A DNA stretch of 64,000 nucleotides from Tupaia tana (taxonomy: Eukaryota; Chordata; Mammalia; Scandentia; Tupaiidae). The DNA is taken from positions 7,864,415 through 7,928,414 of the forward strand of contig JAKSZU010000008.1 in the NCBI GenBank assembly GCA_026018925.1. Reading direction: 5' to 3'. Below the pieces are notes generated by a model. That model was not told the origin of the DNA and ran no database searches. It saw only the letters and a program-made list of their open reading frames with translations. Both the position numbers and the translations under genes were made by a program. Shown piece after piece: positions 1 to 9,984 of the stretch (positions are counted from its first letter, which is position 1; the number at the start of each line of letters is the position of its first letter).

Positions 1-932
1 TTTTAAAAAAAGAACAGAATATCCAATGTGGCCATTAGCTTGGACTTTTGAAAGCTGATTTTCTATTAGAATCATGACATGTTGGTCCTATAAATAAGCG
101 AGAAAAAAACACGAATGATGGAGAAAGAGAGACCTGGATCTAACACTATCATGTGACTGTGAGGCAGCAGCAAGTAAAATGCCAGCTGACCTCCCATTAG
201 AGCCTCCGAACAAGGAGTCGCCATGGAACCCTGATAAATGGCTATGGAAGAAGTGTCCGTTCCCCAGCAAGACAGGCCGTGTGCTCAGAGCCGAGCAGAA
301 GCAGAGGCGGCTGAGAAGCAAAGCCAGGTGCGCCTGGTCCCGAAGAGGCCCAATGGCAGGAGGCCTCGCGCAGCAGACAGCCGGGCACCACTCGAAGCCA
401 AAGACTGAGGCAGACACAGGAGAGGCCCTGACGGGCATTCATCGACCACCAGGAAGCTCAGCTCTAATGAACAGCTCCGGACTGTTCACATATGACAGCC
501 ACGGGTAATCCCTCCATGGGTAACAAAGCACCCGTGTGAGGGGCACCACTGCTGTTCCTGTGAGGAAAAGTCCTCCGATGCCGCTGGCCGAAGAGCCACG
601 GCAGACCGCAGTGACCTTCTCCCTCACCACGTGTCACTGTGACGGTGGCCACACTGGAGCCTTCCACGCGAGACCAGAGAGCTGACATCAGAGCAAAACA
701 GAGTTTAAAGACAGATCGTTTCAAAGTAGGAAAAAAAAAAAATTAAAAAAGGAAGGAGGAGTCCTATTTAAGTAGCCTGATACCAAATGACATATCAGCA
801 TTTAGAAAGTGAAAATCTCACTTTTACACACTAATTTTTCATGTTTTAAATACCTTGTTTTTTAAATACGCCACGAACTCAGATCTACAAATTTGTGGCT
901 ACTGGAAAAATACCTTTTAAAACAAAGTCTCA
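1..932. other. ATP6V1H intron, no recognised element
   Basis: Unique-looking sequence with a GC-richer patch at about 180-700 and AT-rich flanks. A 109-codon open frame at 179-508 is open on the plus strand, but I recognise no homologue and see no splice or initiation context. No repeat was recognised. Confidence 0.5.
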
Positions 933-1107
933 GGGCTGCCAGGTGGCATGGTGGTTGAGGTGCTGGACTCCCACATGGCTGACCACAGTTCAAGTCCCGG
1001 ACCTGACAGTTTGATTTATCACTCTCCCTCTCTCACATGCGCTATTTCTCTGGTCAAATTGAAGAATAATAATAAATAAAATTCATTCATTCTTTAAAAA
1101 AAAAAAG
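933..1107 (+). mobile_element. tSINE-S
   Basis: The tRNA-like head runs directly into a short pyrimidine stretch and then TCTGGTCAAATTGAAG with an ATAATAAATAAA tail. The CpG-rich body of the long form is absent. Confidence 0.88.
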
Positions 1108-1290
1108 TTTCAAAAAAGGATTAAAATTGATTATATTAACATAAAAAAAAAGAAGTTTAAATTTGTTCAAGATACTCTAAGCTATCTATTGAAACACAAA
1201 AGGTAGTTGGGCTCCCAGACAATGATAAGACAAAAAGTAAATCCAAGCAAAATGCTCCTCTCTTAATGCCTCAAATTAAAATCTAAAATC

Positions 1291-1551
1291 CAGGACCAGC
1301 AGTTAGCATAATGGCTATGTCGCTGGACTCCCATGTAGTCAACCACGGTTCGAGTCCCAGACCCGGTGGCTTAAAACTCACGCCATGTGCGTGTGTGCCC
1401 AAGATCCCAAGAGGGGAATGGAGGAGAAGGGATTGTGGCATGGCCATCACCCCTGGGCGGGGGGTGATTTCTTGCTTTGTCTCTCTGTCTCTCTCTGTCT
1501 GGCTGGCAAGCGCACGCGCCCTATAGCAAAAACCTCTCCAAAAAAAAAAAA
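1291..1551 (+). mobile_element. tSINE-L, full length with TSD
   Basis: This copy shows the whole plan of the family. The head has an A-box-like TTAGCATAATGG and B box GGTTCGAGTCC. The body has the GTGCGTGTGTGCCCAAGATC segment, the AGAATGGAGGAGAAGGGATT block and a G/C hairpin before GGTGATTTC. A TCTCTGTC stretch leads to CCCTATAGCAAAAACCTCTCC and poly(A). AATCTAAAA flanks it at 1280-1288 and 1552-1560. Confidence 0.95.
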
Positions 1552-1555
1552 AATC

Positions 1556-2763
1556 TAAAAGCCACCCAAAAGCCAAGTACAGCTTCCCCCAAATTTATTT
1601 GAAGTGGTATTTATTTGTAATCTAGCACTAATGGCATGACAACTACCATTATCTCTCCTAGTCCCACTGCTCTGTCACCTACCACCACACCAAAAAATCT
1701 CATTCTCTCTCCTTTACTTCCCCAGAGTATCCTTCTGAACCACTTTATTTCACTCCTTTTCTGAACAGCATTCCCACTCCACCTCCACCAGCCACCGAGC
1801 GCTTAATCACGAGCAGACTAAACACTGCACAGCACCATCGTTACCATCCTGTCCTTTGCCCTATTCTGACAAATCAAGAAAATGAAAACAGAAATAGTGT
1901 CATCTTCCAGTCCTTACACCTGTAAGTTCTCTTCCTCCACACAGGAGAGCAGGAGAGGCTGGACAGGACCAGGATGACCCGGAGTAAGGCTTCACGTCTC
2001 ACTTTCAGCCTAACTGCCGAATCCCACAATGAACAGTGAAATTATGCAAGTGAGCCATCATGAGAGACAGCATCATCTTGCAACTGGACCAGGCAGCTCG
2101 GCTTCCCCATGGACACAGGAAGCCTGATACTCTTGGCCAAGGAAAAGCCAAGTATTGGCCAACGATCTTTAAGGTGTAGTCTGCGGTTTGAAACTCTGGC
2201 CAACACCCAGGGTCAGTGTGTTAGCTGGTGAAACAAGTTAGACAGCTCGGTCTGGTTATGTGACCAAGGGGCATAAAAGACCTCACTAGAAACTTCTGGA
2301 GAGCTCTCCCAAAACCAAGATCTCTCGCGCAAGTCTTGGTGGTCACGGACCCGAGGCAGAGGTGGGGGTTGGAAGGCTCCTGGCTCAGCACGTGCCCGCA
2401 CATCCCTCCCGTTGCACCATTTCTGTTCCTGGCGTGGGCCTGGAGAAAGCAAGCTCCTTAGAGTCCTGCAGGTCTTTCAACCTCCAACCTGTGTGGCCTT
2501 GGCAGCAACCTAGGAGGAAGACACCCCTGACCACTGGAAAGCAAGAGCAGGTAACCCCAAGTGGCAGAAAGAAAAGTTTCGAATGAAGCCAGTAAAGAAA
2601 GAAGGAGAGAACAACCACACCTGAGCCAGCTCCACTTTCTTATCAGGTTCAAATGGCTTGTTCAGTAAAACATGTTTGTAATTTAACATACTTACTAGAA
2701 ATAGCTAAAGAAAACACAGCTGTTCGAGTCCCTTTTCAAAGACACTGAAGAAATTTCTTTTAC
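1556..2763. other. ATP6V1H intron, no recognised element
   Basis: About 1.2 kb downstream of exon 5 on the transcript. Composition is mixed, with several frames of 60-80 codons open by chance. No repeat or exon was recognised. The next ATP6V1H exon was looked for here on the minus strand and not found. Confidence 0.5.
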
Positions 2764-2868
2764 CTGTGAACTCAGCTGCGTTTTGATCCAATTGAAATAG
2801 TAATTTAAGTCGCTGCCTTCCATCAGTTCTTTTCCCCACGCAGCCAACTTGGCAATAATCCTTGCTGC
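2764..2868 (-). CDS. ATP6V1H: ATP6V1H coding exon 5, residues 141-175
   Basis: Internal exon of 105 nt (35 codons, phase 0 at both ends) encoding AARIIAKLAAWGKELMEGSD followed by LNYYFNWIKTQLSSQ. It forms part of the N-terminal helical (HEAT-repeat-like) domain of subunit H. The acceptor is ttttcag at 2869 and above, the donor gtaaaag at 2763 and below. The peptide matches the mammalian protein as I know it at every residue. In mammals the next segment is an 18-residue stretch that is skipped in one isoform, so this donor is the branching point of that alternative splice. A SINE begins only about 57 bp upstream of the acceptor. Confidence 0.97.
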
Positions 2869-2924
2869 CTGAAAACAGAGAAGAGATACATCTGAATGCT
2901 ACATTGATTCTGAAACACACATGA

Positions 2925-3145
2925 GAGGGCCAGCTCCATAGCCTAGTGGTTAAAGATGCTAGATCCCAGAAAGCTGACTGCGGTTCTAATCCCAACCCCG
3001 ACAGCCTGAGAAACACACTGGGCACATATGGGCGCATGCCCCAGATCCAGACAGGATGGAGAAACGGAAGGGAAGGGGCTGGCAGTTGAGGGTGCTTTCT
3101 CTCCCTGTCTCTCTGGTGAGCACACATGCCCTCGGGCAGTGGGGG
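2925..3145 (+). mobile_element. old tSINE-L
   Basis: Divergent copy: the B box has decayed to GGTTCTAATCCC and the body reads ...GCCCCAGATCCAGACAGGATGGAG. It is antisense to ATP6V1H and sits directly upstream of exon 5's acceptor. Confidence 0.8.
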
Positions 3146-3363
3146 TATGTGGGAGATCACATCATATTCCATAAAGAACAGGACGCGTACCTGTTCTGCA
3201 GCACAACTTTTTGGTACACTCAACTCATCCAAAAGTAACACTTAACATTTCATTTCTTTAATATTTTGCAATATGTTTTGAAATATAAACATTCAAAATG
3301 TATTTTTAAATATGTCCATTGAAATGGACCAAAATTAGCTGTGTTTTAAGAATTTCATGATAT

Positions 3364-3632
3364 AGGGAACCAGCAGTTAGCGTAATGGCTATGTCGCTGG
3401 ACTCCCACGTAGTCGACCACAGTTTGCGTCCTGGACCCGGTGGCTTAAAACTCTCGCCGGGCGCGTGTGCGTGCATGCCCAAGATCCCGAGAGAAGAATG
3501 GAGGAGAAGGGATTGCGGCGTGACCATGCCCCCTGGGGGGTGATTTCTCGCTTTCTGTCTCTATGTCTCTCTGTCTGCCTAGCGAGCGCATGCGCCCTAT
3601 AGCAAAAGAAAAAAAAAAAAAACCTCTCCAAG
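3364..3632 (+). mobile_element. tSINE-L, young, with 12-nt TSD
   Basis: CpG-rich, near-consensus copy flanked by ATTTCATGATAT at 3352-3363 and 3633-3644. The A-run has expanded inside the 3' GCAAAA motif, and the element ends at ACCTCTCCAAG with almost no terminal A-tail. Confidence 0.95.
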
Positions 3633-3644
3633 ATTTCATGATAT

Positions 3645-4732
3645 GGTCTGTATTATTTTGAGGTTGGAATTAAGACTAGAATAAGACCAGTAAAAATAAA
3701 ATCTTTCTTAGAGGCATAGTGTCACCAAATGGCTTGCCTGAGTTCGGAGCAGTTTCTGGAACAGGCCGCCAGGCCTGTCTCACTCACTCCAAGCCCCTTG
3801 TGTGTTCTGACACCCTCCTGGTCCAGTGCATGCCGTAGAAGCCGTCTCTCTCAACGTAAGCCCTTCCTTCTCAAAGGTTTCTCAATTTTCTTCAAACTAT
3901 ACAATTAATCACCTTTTTATTAAGTAGATAGTACAAAAATATTACTTCTCCACATTCAAACCCAATTGAATAATTATTTTGTCATTACTTTCTGAAAGCC
4001 ACCCACTGCTCTGAAACTTCTATTAATGAGCAGTAATTAGTGCCCATGGAGAATGAAAGGCTGAGGCTAGCTAACCCCAAGACAATTTCCTGTGCTGGAA
4101 GACGGATGTTGGTTCTCACATCTAAGCCCAGGCACACCAGACTGGGAGGGACAGTGCCAAGGCCAGAATGCCAGCCCGAGAGGGCCCTGGAGTCCTTGGA
4201 TCCTGCAGCCCAGAGGCTCACAGGAGCTCCACTCGCCCGCCGTGTCAGGACCTGCCGGTGCTGCGTGCGCCCGGTGAGGTGAGATGACAGCTATGTTCCC
4301 CAGTTTAAACTGATCCGACCTCACAAGATAGACACCTGACTTAAAAAGATTCGTGTTAGGAACCCAGGAATAGAAATGGTATCAGCGGGACGTGCAAAAG
4401 CGAAATGGAAACGACAAAGAAACCTGCCATTGCCACTCCTGGCCCTAGTGCTTCATTCGACATGTGGCAAACCAAGGACAATCCACCCTCAATGGTGACT
4501 GGCAAGAAATATCTGAAATCAGCAAGAAGTTAAGATGAATTTGCCCACACAATTAATAATGATGAACCGTGCCCTACGTGCGTATTTGTTCTTTAATATA
4601 CCTGTCAATTTTACTAGAAAATTTGGAAGACATTTAAATCAGGCATCCAGGCCGTAAGAGCAAGACTCTAAAATCTGAAAGAAAAAAGCATATTACTGGG
4701 TCTTAAAGAAATGTTCTTTAAATCCAATTTAT
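3645..4732. other. ATP6V1H intron, no recognised element
   Basis: About 1.1 kb, AT-rich at both ends with a GC-richer centre (4090-4290). No exon, repeat or conserved motif was recognised. Confidence 0.5.
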
Positions 4733-4925
4733 GGTGCATGCACCCTATGGCATAAACCTAAAAAGAGAGAAAAAAAAACAAAACGTGAGGCATGCACGCC
4801 CAAAACCTTCACAGGCTGGAGAAACAGAGAAACAAGGATGGGAACACGACCACCCCCACCAGGGGCTCCTCCTCCTCCTCCTCGCTGGTGAATGCACATG
4901 CCCCCGCCCCCAGCACTTGAAAAAC
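4733..4925 (+). mobile_element. headless tSINE-L fragments
   Basis: A bare 3' end (GCACCCTATGGCATAAACC) is followed by a body piece that starts at GCATGCACGCCCAAAACC and runs to a GTGAATGCACATGCCCC tail. Neither piece has a tRNA-like head. Confidence 0.65.
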
Positions 4926-4954
4926 AGTTTTAAAAAATATTTAAACAATGGATA

Positions 4955-5118
4955 GGGACCAGCAGGTAGCGAGGTGTCTAAGGCGCTGGGCACTCCCATA
5001 TGGCTGACTGTGGTTCGAGTCCTGGACCTGGTGGCCTGCTTTCTCTCTCTCTCTCTCGTCAAACTGGAAAAGATGAATGAATAAATAAAATTAAATAAAT
5101 AATTATTTTTTTAAAAAA
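4955..5118 (+). mobile_element. tSINE-S with TSD
   Basis: Head with B box GGTTCGAGTCC, then a (CT)n block, GTCAAACTGGAAAAG and an ATAAATAAAATTAAAT tail. ATTTAAACAA occurs on both sides (about 4939-4948 and 5119-5128). Confidence 0.9.
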
Positions 5119-5129
5119 ATTTAAACAAC

Positions 5130-5338
5130 AGAACCAGCAGATGGTGTACTAGTCATGTCACTGGACACCTGCATGGCCGTCTGTGGTTTGAGTCCTGGAC
5201 CCAGTGGCTTCAAAATCATGCCAGGTGCATGGGCATGCACGCCCAAGATCCTGAGGGGAGAACTGGAGAAGGGATTGTGGCATGGCCACTCCCTCATAAG
5301 GAGTTATTTCCCACTCTCCCTCTGTGTGGCACGCACGC

Positions 5339-5376
<38 letters not shown>

Positions 5377-5441
5377 ATTCACTCTCTGGCAAGCACACAC
5401 GCCCTAAGGCATAAAAACCTTTAAAAAAAATTTTTTTTTCA
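5130..5441 (+). mobile_element. tSINE-L with expanded (CT)n
   Basis: First of three same-strand long elements lying almost head to tail. Its pyrimidine block has grown into a (CT)n run at about 5344-5371. Confidence 0.88.
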
Positions 5442-5442
5442 A

Positions 5443-5697
5443 GACCAGCAGTTGGCGTAATGGCTGTCACTGGACTCCCATGTAGTCAACCGTGGTTCAA
5501 GTCCCGGACCTGGTGGCTTAAACTCACATGTGCGTGCATGCCCAAGATCCCGAGAGGAGAATGGAGAAGGGATTGCAGCGTGGTCATCCCCCCTGGAGGG
5601 TGATTTCTCGCTTTCTGTCTCTCTGTCTCTCTCTCTGTCTTTCTGGCGAGCACATGTGCCCTATAGCAAAAATCTCTCAAAAAAAAAATTTTTTTTT
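5443..5697 (+). mobile_element. tSINE-L
   Basis: Head TTGGCGTAATGG with a 3-nt loss after it. Body and TATAGCAAAAATCTCTC end are intact. It starts where the A/T tail of the previous element stops. Confidence 0.92.
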
Positions 5698-5700
5698 TTG

Positions 5701-5938
5701 AGGAACCAGATGGCATAATGATTACACTGCTGGACTCCCTTACAGTCGACCGTGGTTCGAGTACCGAACCTGGCGGCTTAAAACTCACACTAGGCATGTG
5801 TGCATATGTGCCGAAGTGCCCAAAATCCTGAGAGGATAATGGCCAACTCCCCTGGGGGGTGATTTCTCACTTTCTGTCTGTCTGTCTCTCTGGCAAGTGC
5901 ATGTACCCTACAGCAAAACTCTCTCAAAAAAAAAATTT
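5701..5938 (+). mobile_element. tSINE-L, internally deleted
   Basis: The head keeps B box GGTTCGAGTAC, but the AGAATGGAGGAGAAGGGATT block is reduced to a few bases. Third of the tandem run. Confidence 0.88.
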
Positions 5939-6015
5939 TTTTGGAAGAGTTTACTTCCTCAGTTCTATTTCTTAACTTCTATTTTTGCAAATGTTTGGTT
6001 TTTTGTTTTTTGTTT

Positions 6016-6258
6016 TTTTAAAGAGATTTTTGCTGTGTGCACATGACCTTGCTGGAGAGACAGAAAGCGAGAAATCACCCCCCAGGTGGGATGGCCATGC
6101 CACAACCCCTTATCCTCCATTATCCTCTCGGGACTTTGGGCATGCACGCACACACACCCTCCCCATGTGAGTTTTAATCCTCCAGGGCCAGGACTCGAAC
6201 CGCAGTTGTCTATGTGGAATCCCCCGACACAACCATTACCCCATCTTCTGGTCCCACA
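6016..6258 (-). mobile_element. tSINE-L
   Basis: Reverse orientation: T-rich end, then GAGATTTTTGCTGTGTGC and GAGAAATCACCCCCC, ending at the head complement CATCTTCTGGTCCC. Confidence 0.9.
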
Positions 6259-6630
6259 AATGTTGTATAACATATTCACACTAGTATATAAAAATTATAG
6301 ATACACATGGAGGGGGAAGAGAAGGCCCAAGAAATAAAAGCACAGGAATGCTCAAAATATTTCACTGATGGTCGTCCTTTGTTTGAAAAACGTAAAGACA
6401 TCTACTGACGTGAGCCCCTTCAGCTCCCAGCCTCCTCCCCAGAGTAGCCCACGCCTGGCTGGGAAGCAAAGAAGTCTGTTTGTACAAAGGTTTATTCTCC
6501 CACCCTCCTCCTGTGTGTTCTCCAGAGTTTGGGTCTCTAAACATAGACCTTCAGGCCAAGTTTAAAATAGCAGTGGGTTTATGATATTAGATAACAATTA
6601 AGTACTGAACTTAATTAAAGCAAAAACAAA
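6259..6630. other. ATP6V1H intron, no recognised element
   Basis: About 370 bp, with a pyrimidine-rich centre at 6410-6530. Nothing recognised. Confidence 0.5.
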
Positions 6631-6638
6631 ATGCATTA

Positions 6639-6883
6639 GCTGCCAGCAGGTGGTGTGATGGTTAAGGTGCTGGACTCCCACCCACATGGTCGACCATGGC
6701 TCAAGTCCTAGACCTGGCAGCTTACTTTCTCTCTCTTTCTCTCTCTTTCTCTCTCTTTCTCTCTTTCTCTCTCCCTCTCCCTCTCTCTCCCTCCCTCCCT
6801 ACCTCCCTCCCTCTCTCTCTGTCTCTATCTCTGTCTCTGGTCAAATTAAAGAAAAAAGATAATAAATAAAATTTATTTTTAAA
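6639..6883 (+). mobile_element. tSINE-S with (CTTT/CT)n expansion
   Basis: Head is followed by a pyrimidine microsatellite of about 115 bp (6722-6838), then GGTCAAATTAAAG and an A/T tail. Upstream AAATGCATTAG and downstream AAATGCAGTAG look like its TSD. Confidence 0.88.
6722..6838 (+). repeat. pyrimidine microsatellite
   Basis: Interrupted CTCTTT, CTCC and CT repeats that grew inside the pyrimidine block of a tSINE-S. Confidence 0.9.
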
Positions 6884-6894
6884 AATGCAGTAGT

Positions 6895-7078
6895 AGGGGC
6901 CAGCAGGTGGCATGGTGGTTGTTGGTTGGGTTCCCATATGGCCGACCACAGTTCAAGTTCCTGACCTGGCGGCTTGCTTTCTCACTTTCTCTCTCTCATT
7001 CTGTCCCTCTCTGGTCAAATTAAACTAACTAACTAAATAAATAAATAAATAAAGTTAAATAAAATGATTCTTTAAAAA
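6895..7078 (+). mobile_element. tSINE-S, second insertion at the same site
   Basis: Near-consensus short form ending AACTAACTAAATAAATAAATAAA. AAATGCAGTAG occurs before (about 6884) and after (about 7080) it, so it used the duplicated target of the previous SINE. Confidence 0.9.
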
Positions 7079-7104
7079 TAAATGCAGTAGCTGCTTCAAA
7101 GCAA

Positions 7105-7108
7105 AAAT

Positions 7109-7144
<36 letters not shown>

Positions 7145-7380
7145 GGCTTCTGCCTAGGGCACAAGCACTCTTAGGAGAGAGACAGAGAGAGGGAAAGTCA
7201 AAACTCTTCCCCAGAGGGGATGACCACATCACAATCCCTTCTCCTTCATTCTCCTCTCAGCTTTTGGACACACACGCCCATGTGCCTAGTGTGATTTTAA
7301 AGCCACTGGGTCCAGAACTCAAACTGCGGTCCGCCATGTAGGAACCCAGGGCCTTCACCACCACGCAGCCCACTGGCCTC
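7105..7380 (-). mobile_element. tSINE-L with (ATTT)n
   Basis: Reverse copy whose tail became (ATTT)9 at about 7108-7143. Head complement ends CAGCCCACTGGCCTC. Confidence 0.88.
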
Positions 7381-7671
7381 AGGAAATTTGATTTCTACAT
7401 AAATGTGGTTTCTACATATAATGTGGTTAATCTGCCACATTACAGAGGTGTTGGCATGTGCGAATTCACCATGGGTGCAGAGTTCGGCAGGACGTCTACA
7501 AAACCCTTAGCTGCGTCACTGCCATTCCACTGCCTGTGGCTTCCCAGTGTCCCCTCTACTGCACGCCAACGAGGAAAGCTAACGGCCAGCAACAACTCCT
7601 CTGGGCACAGGCAGGTGATTAAGTCAAGACAGCCCAGGTCTGTTTCTTACCGCCATCAAAATGTGATCACA

Positions 7672-8459
7672 TCTCAAAACAAGTGAAAATGAGAACATAA
7701 CACAGGGAAATTTATGGGGTACAGCGAACACCATGCTAAGAAGGAAGTTTATGGCAATAAACACCTTCATTTAAGAAGTAGAAAGGTTTCAGATAACCTA
7801 ACAATGCACCTCAAGGAGCTAGCAAATGAAGCACATACCAAACTTAGAAGCAAAGCAAGAGTTAAGGATGACAGCAGAAGTAAGTGAACAAATACGAAAG
7901 CTCTATCAGTATTTTTTTTCCTTTTAAAATTTTGCCAAGTGGTGTGTGCATGTGATAGGTGGGAGAAAATCAAAGCATCCCCCATGGGGCATGGTCACGC
8001 CACAGCAGTCTTCTCTCCGTTTTGCTCTCTGGGCATGTTTTACAAGCTGCAGGGTCAGCTGTGTGGGCTTCAGCTGTCTTAACCACTAGGCCGTGGCTGA
8101 TCCAAAAAGATCTATTGAAACAAAAAATTGATTTTTTACCTTAGGAAAGGACAGAAACTGAAAGATTGGAAGGTATCACAGTAGGGAGGGCAACTGTAGA
8201 TACTAGAGATAGTGCAGGGTGTTGGATAATAGGGGGGTGGGTAATAGGAGGGAAGGAGAGGAAGAGGGAAAAACCATTTAATTGATACAAAAAAATGAAA
8301 AAATAGATTAAGAAATAGGTAAGTTTTTGTGTAATAGATTTTAACTTTTACCACACAAATGAAAATTTATGTTAATCTGTTTGTAGCTGTATTTATCTCA
8401 ATATTTTGTAAACCTCAAATGTACCCAATAAAAGATTTTTTAAAAGTAAAAAAAAAAAA
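7672..8459 (+). mobile_element. LINE-1, internally deleted, with TSD
   Basis: 7672-7919 reads as L1 ORF2 sequence (the GGAAGTTTATGGCAATAAAC and CAAGGAGCTAGC regions). 8103-8459 is an L1 3' UTR ending CCCAATAAAAGATTTTTTAAAAGT and poly(A), and it resembles the 3' end of the L1 at 43.5-46.3 kb. The middle of ORF2 is missing. AAATGTGATCACA flanks the unit at 7658-7670 and 8460-8472, so both pieces came in as one insertion. A SINE now sits at the junction. Confidence 0.82.
7920..8102 (-). mobile_element. old tSINE-L inside the L1
   Basis: Divergent reverse copy: GTGTGTGCATGTGATAG, CCCCCATGGGGCATGGTCACGC and the CTTAACCACTAGGCC head are still readable. Confidence 0.72.
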
Positions 8460-8533
8460 AAATGTGATCACAATTTTTAAAAAATCATCTTACTTTTTTT
8501 ATTTGCTATAGGTAAGAATGAAGTAACTAGGAT

Positions 8534-8717
8534 GGGGCTGACAGGTGTCGTAGTGGTTAAAGGTGCTGGATTCCCACATAGCCAACCACAATCTGAGTCC
8601 CAGACCCAGTGGCTTGCTTTCTTGCTTTCCCTTTCTCTCGCTCTGTCTCTGTCTGGTCATATTAAAAACAATAGTAACAAATGGAATTAAATAAAGAAAT
8701 AATTCTAAAAAAAAAAA
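8534..8717 (+). mobile_element. tSINE-S
   Basis: Head with decayed B box (AATCTGAGTCCC), TCTGGTCATATTAAAA, A-rich tail. Confidence 0.88.
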
Positions 8718-8794
8718 GAAATAATAAAATAACGAGGTTAAAGTAAGAAAAAAAGTTTAGTTACAACTATTTTTCAGCTGCATAAGAACTCAGA

Positions 8795-9006
8795 TTGTAA
8801 GGGTTACACACTTGCCAGAGAGTGACAGAGAAAACAGGAACGAGATGGCTATGCCACAAACCCTTCTCCTCCACTTTCCTCGCAGGATTTTGGGCATGTA
8901 CACACGTGTGCCTGGCGTATTATTTCAAGCTACCAGTACTGGGACTCGAATCAAACAGTCGGTCATGTGGGATCCAGCATCTGAACCTCCATGCCACCAG
9001 CTGACC
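8795..9006 (-). mobile_element. old tSINE-L next to exon 4
   Basis: Reverse copy in sense with ATP6V1H. It ends 38 bp downstream of the donor of exon 4 and retains CTTGCCAGAGAG, CTTCTCCTCCA and the head complement GCCACCAGCTGACC. Confidence 0.8.
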
Positions 9007-9043
9007 CTGACATTATATTTCTTAAAAGAAATTCAGAATTTAC

Positions 9044-9157
9044 CATATGGACAGTAAAAGGATCCTGGCGATTCAACATTGGCAGAAAATAGGGCCAGGC
9101 AGTGTTCTTGCTACGTCTCGCGTAGTCGAAGAAAATGCTGACACGCTGGTGATTTTC
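9044..9157 (-). CDS. ATP6V1H: ATP6V1H coding exon 4, residues 103-140
   Basis: Internal exon of 114 nt (38 codons, phase 0/0), beginning ENHQRVSIFFDYARRSKNTA and ending QDPFTVHM. It continues the N-terminal helical repeat domain of the V-ATPase regulatory subunit H. The acceptor is ctttcag (minus strand, from 9158 up) and the donor gtaaatt (from 9043 down). All residues agree with the mammalian protein as I know it. SINE sequence begins only 38 bp past the donor, so the conserved intron margin is unusually short on that side. Confidence 0.97.
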
Positions 9158-9698
9158 CTGAAAGAAGGAAGAAATGATACCAGTGACCACAACGGACTTT
9201 GCTAAGAGCGTGACGATGCGCTGCTTCCCGACCTGCTGTTTCACGTCCCATCAGCATGCCCTCTTCGTCCACGTGTGCGCAGTAGCAGGATGGGGGGCGG
9301 CAAGGTGCGTTTATGACTGGCCTGTCACTATTATCACGGGGCAGGTGTGTGGACAGTGGTAGGAACAGATATTTTACAAATACAACAACTTTTAATGATC
9401 AATTATTTTAAGTAACAAGACGTGAGAATATCAGTTAATTTATTCTCAGCCTGCACCTTTGACCTGCAGCTCCCAAAGTTGTCTCGAAGCTCTGCCAACA
9501 CCGATGTGTGAGCACTCTGACCTCCAGAGGAAATCCACATCGGGAGGGCACCAAGACCACAAGTTGGGTATAGCTGGAGGACCAGCAGGAAGCACCACCA
9601 ACTCATGGGCAGGCGAGGGACACAGGGACACGTTCCAAATGTTCACGGGACAGATGGACAGCAAAAACATCTCATGTTAGCAGTCGGTAGAAGATTTG
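9158..9698. other. ATP6V1H intron, no recognised element
   Basis: About 540 bp of unique-looking sequence. Nothing recognised. Confidence 0.5.
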
Positions 9699-9710
9699 AG
9701 TAAGTGTGTT

Positions 9711-9972
9711 TTTTTGGTTTTTTTTTTTGTTTTTGTTTTAAGAGAGGTTTTTGCTATAGGGCACGTGCACTCGCCAGCAAAAGAGAGAAAGAAAGTGAGA
9801 AATCATCCCTTGTGGGGGATGGCCATGCCACAATCCCTTCTCCTCCATTCCCCTCTCAGGATCTTGTGCACACACTCACACGCGCCCAGCATGAGTTTAA
9901 GCCACTGGGTCCGGGCCTCAAACCGTGGTCGACTACATGGGAGTCCAGCGACATAGCCATACTGCTGGTCCC
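9711..9972 (-). mobile_element. tSINE-L with TSD
   Basis: Reverse, near-complete copy (TTTTTGCTATAGGGCACGTG to CATACTGCTGGTCCC). AGTAAGTGTGTT at 9699-9710 and AGTGAGTGTGTT at 9973-9984 form a TSD with one mismatch. Confidence 0.93.
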
Positions 9973-9984
9973 AGTGAGTGTGTT

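Noticed and set aside
179-508. 109-codon open frame on the plus strand, overlapped by minus-strand frames
   Set aside because: It lies within an ATP6V1H intron, has no recognisable homologue, no splice or promoter context, and GC-rich DNA leaves several frames open at once.
3364-3440. tRNA genes suggested by intact A and B boxes
   Set aside because: The tRNA-like part continues into the SINE body and A-tail, lacks a closing acceptor stem, and is present in tens of copies.
7109-7143. Evenly spaced short repeats as a possible CRISPR array
   Set aside because: They are simple ATTT/CA/CT microsatellites without unique spacers, in a mammalian genome.
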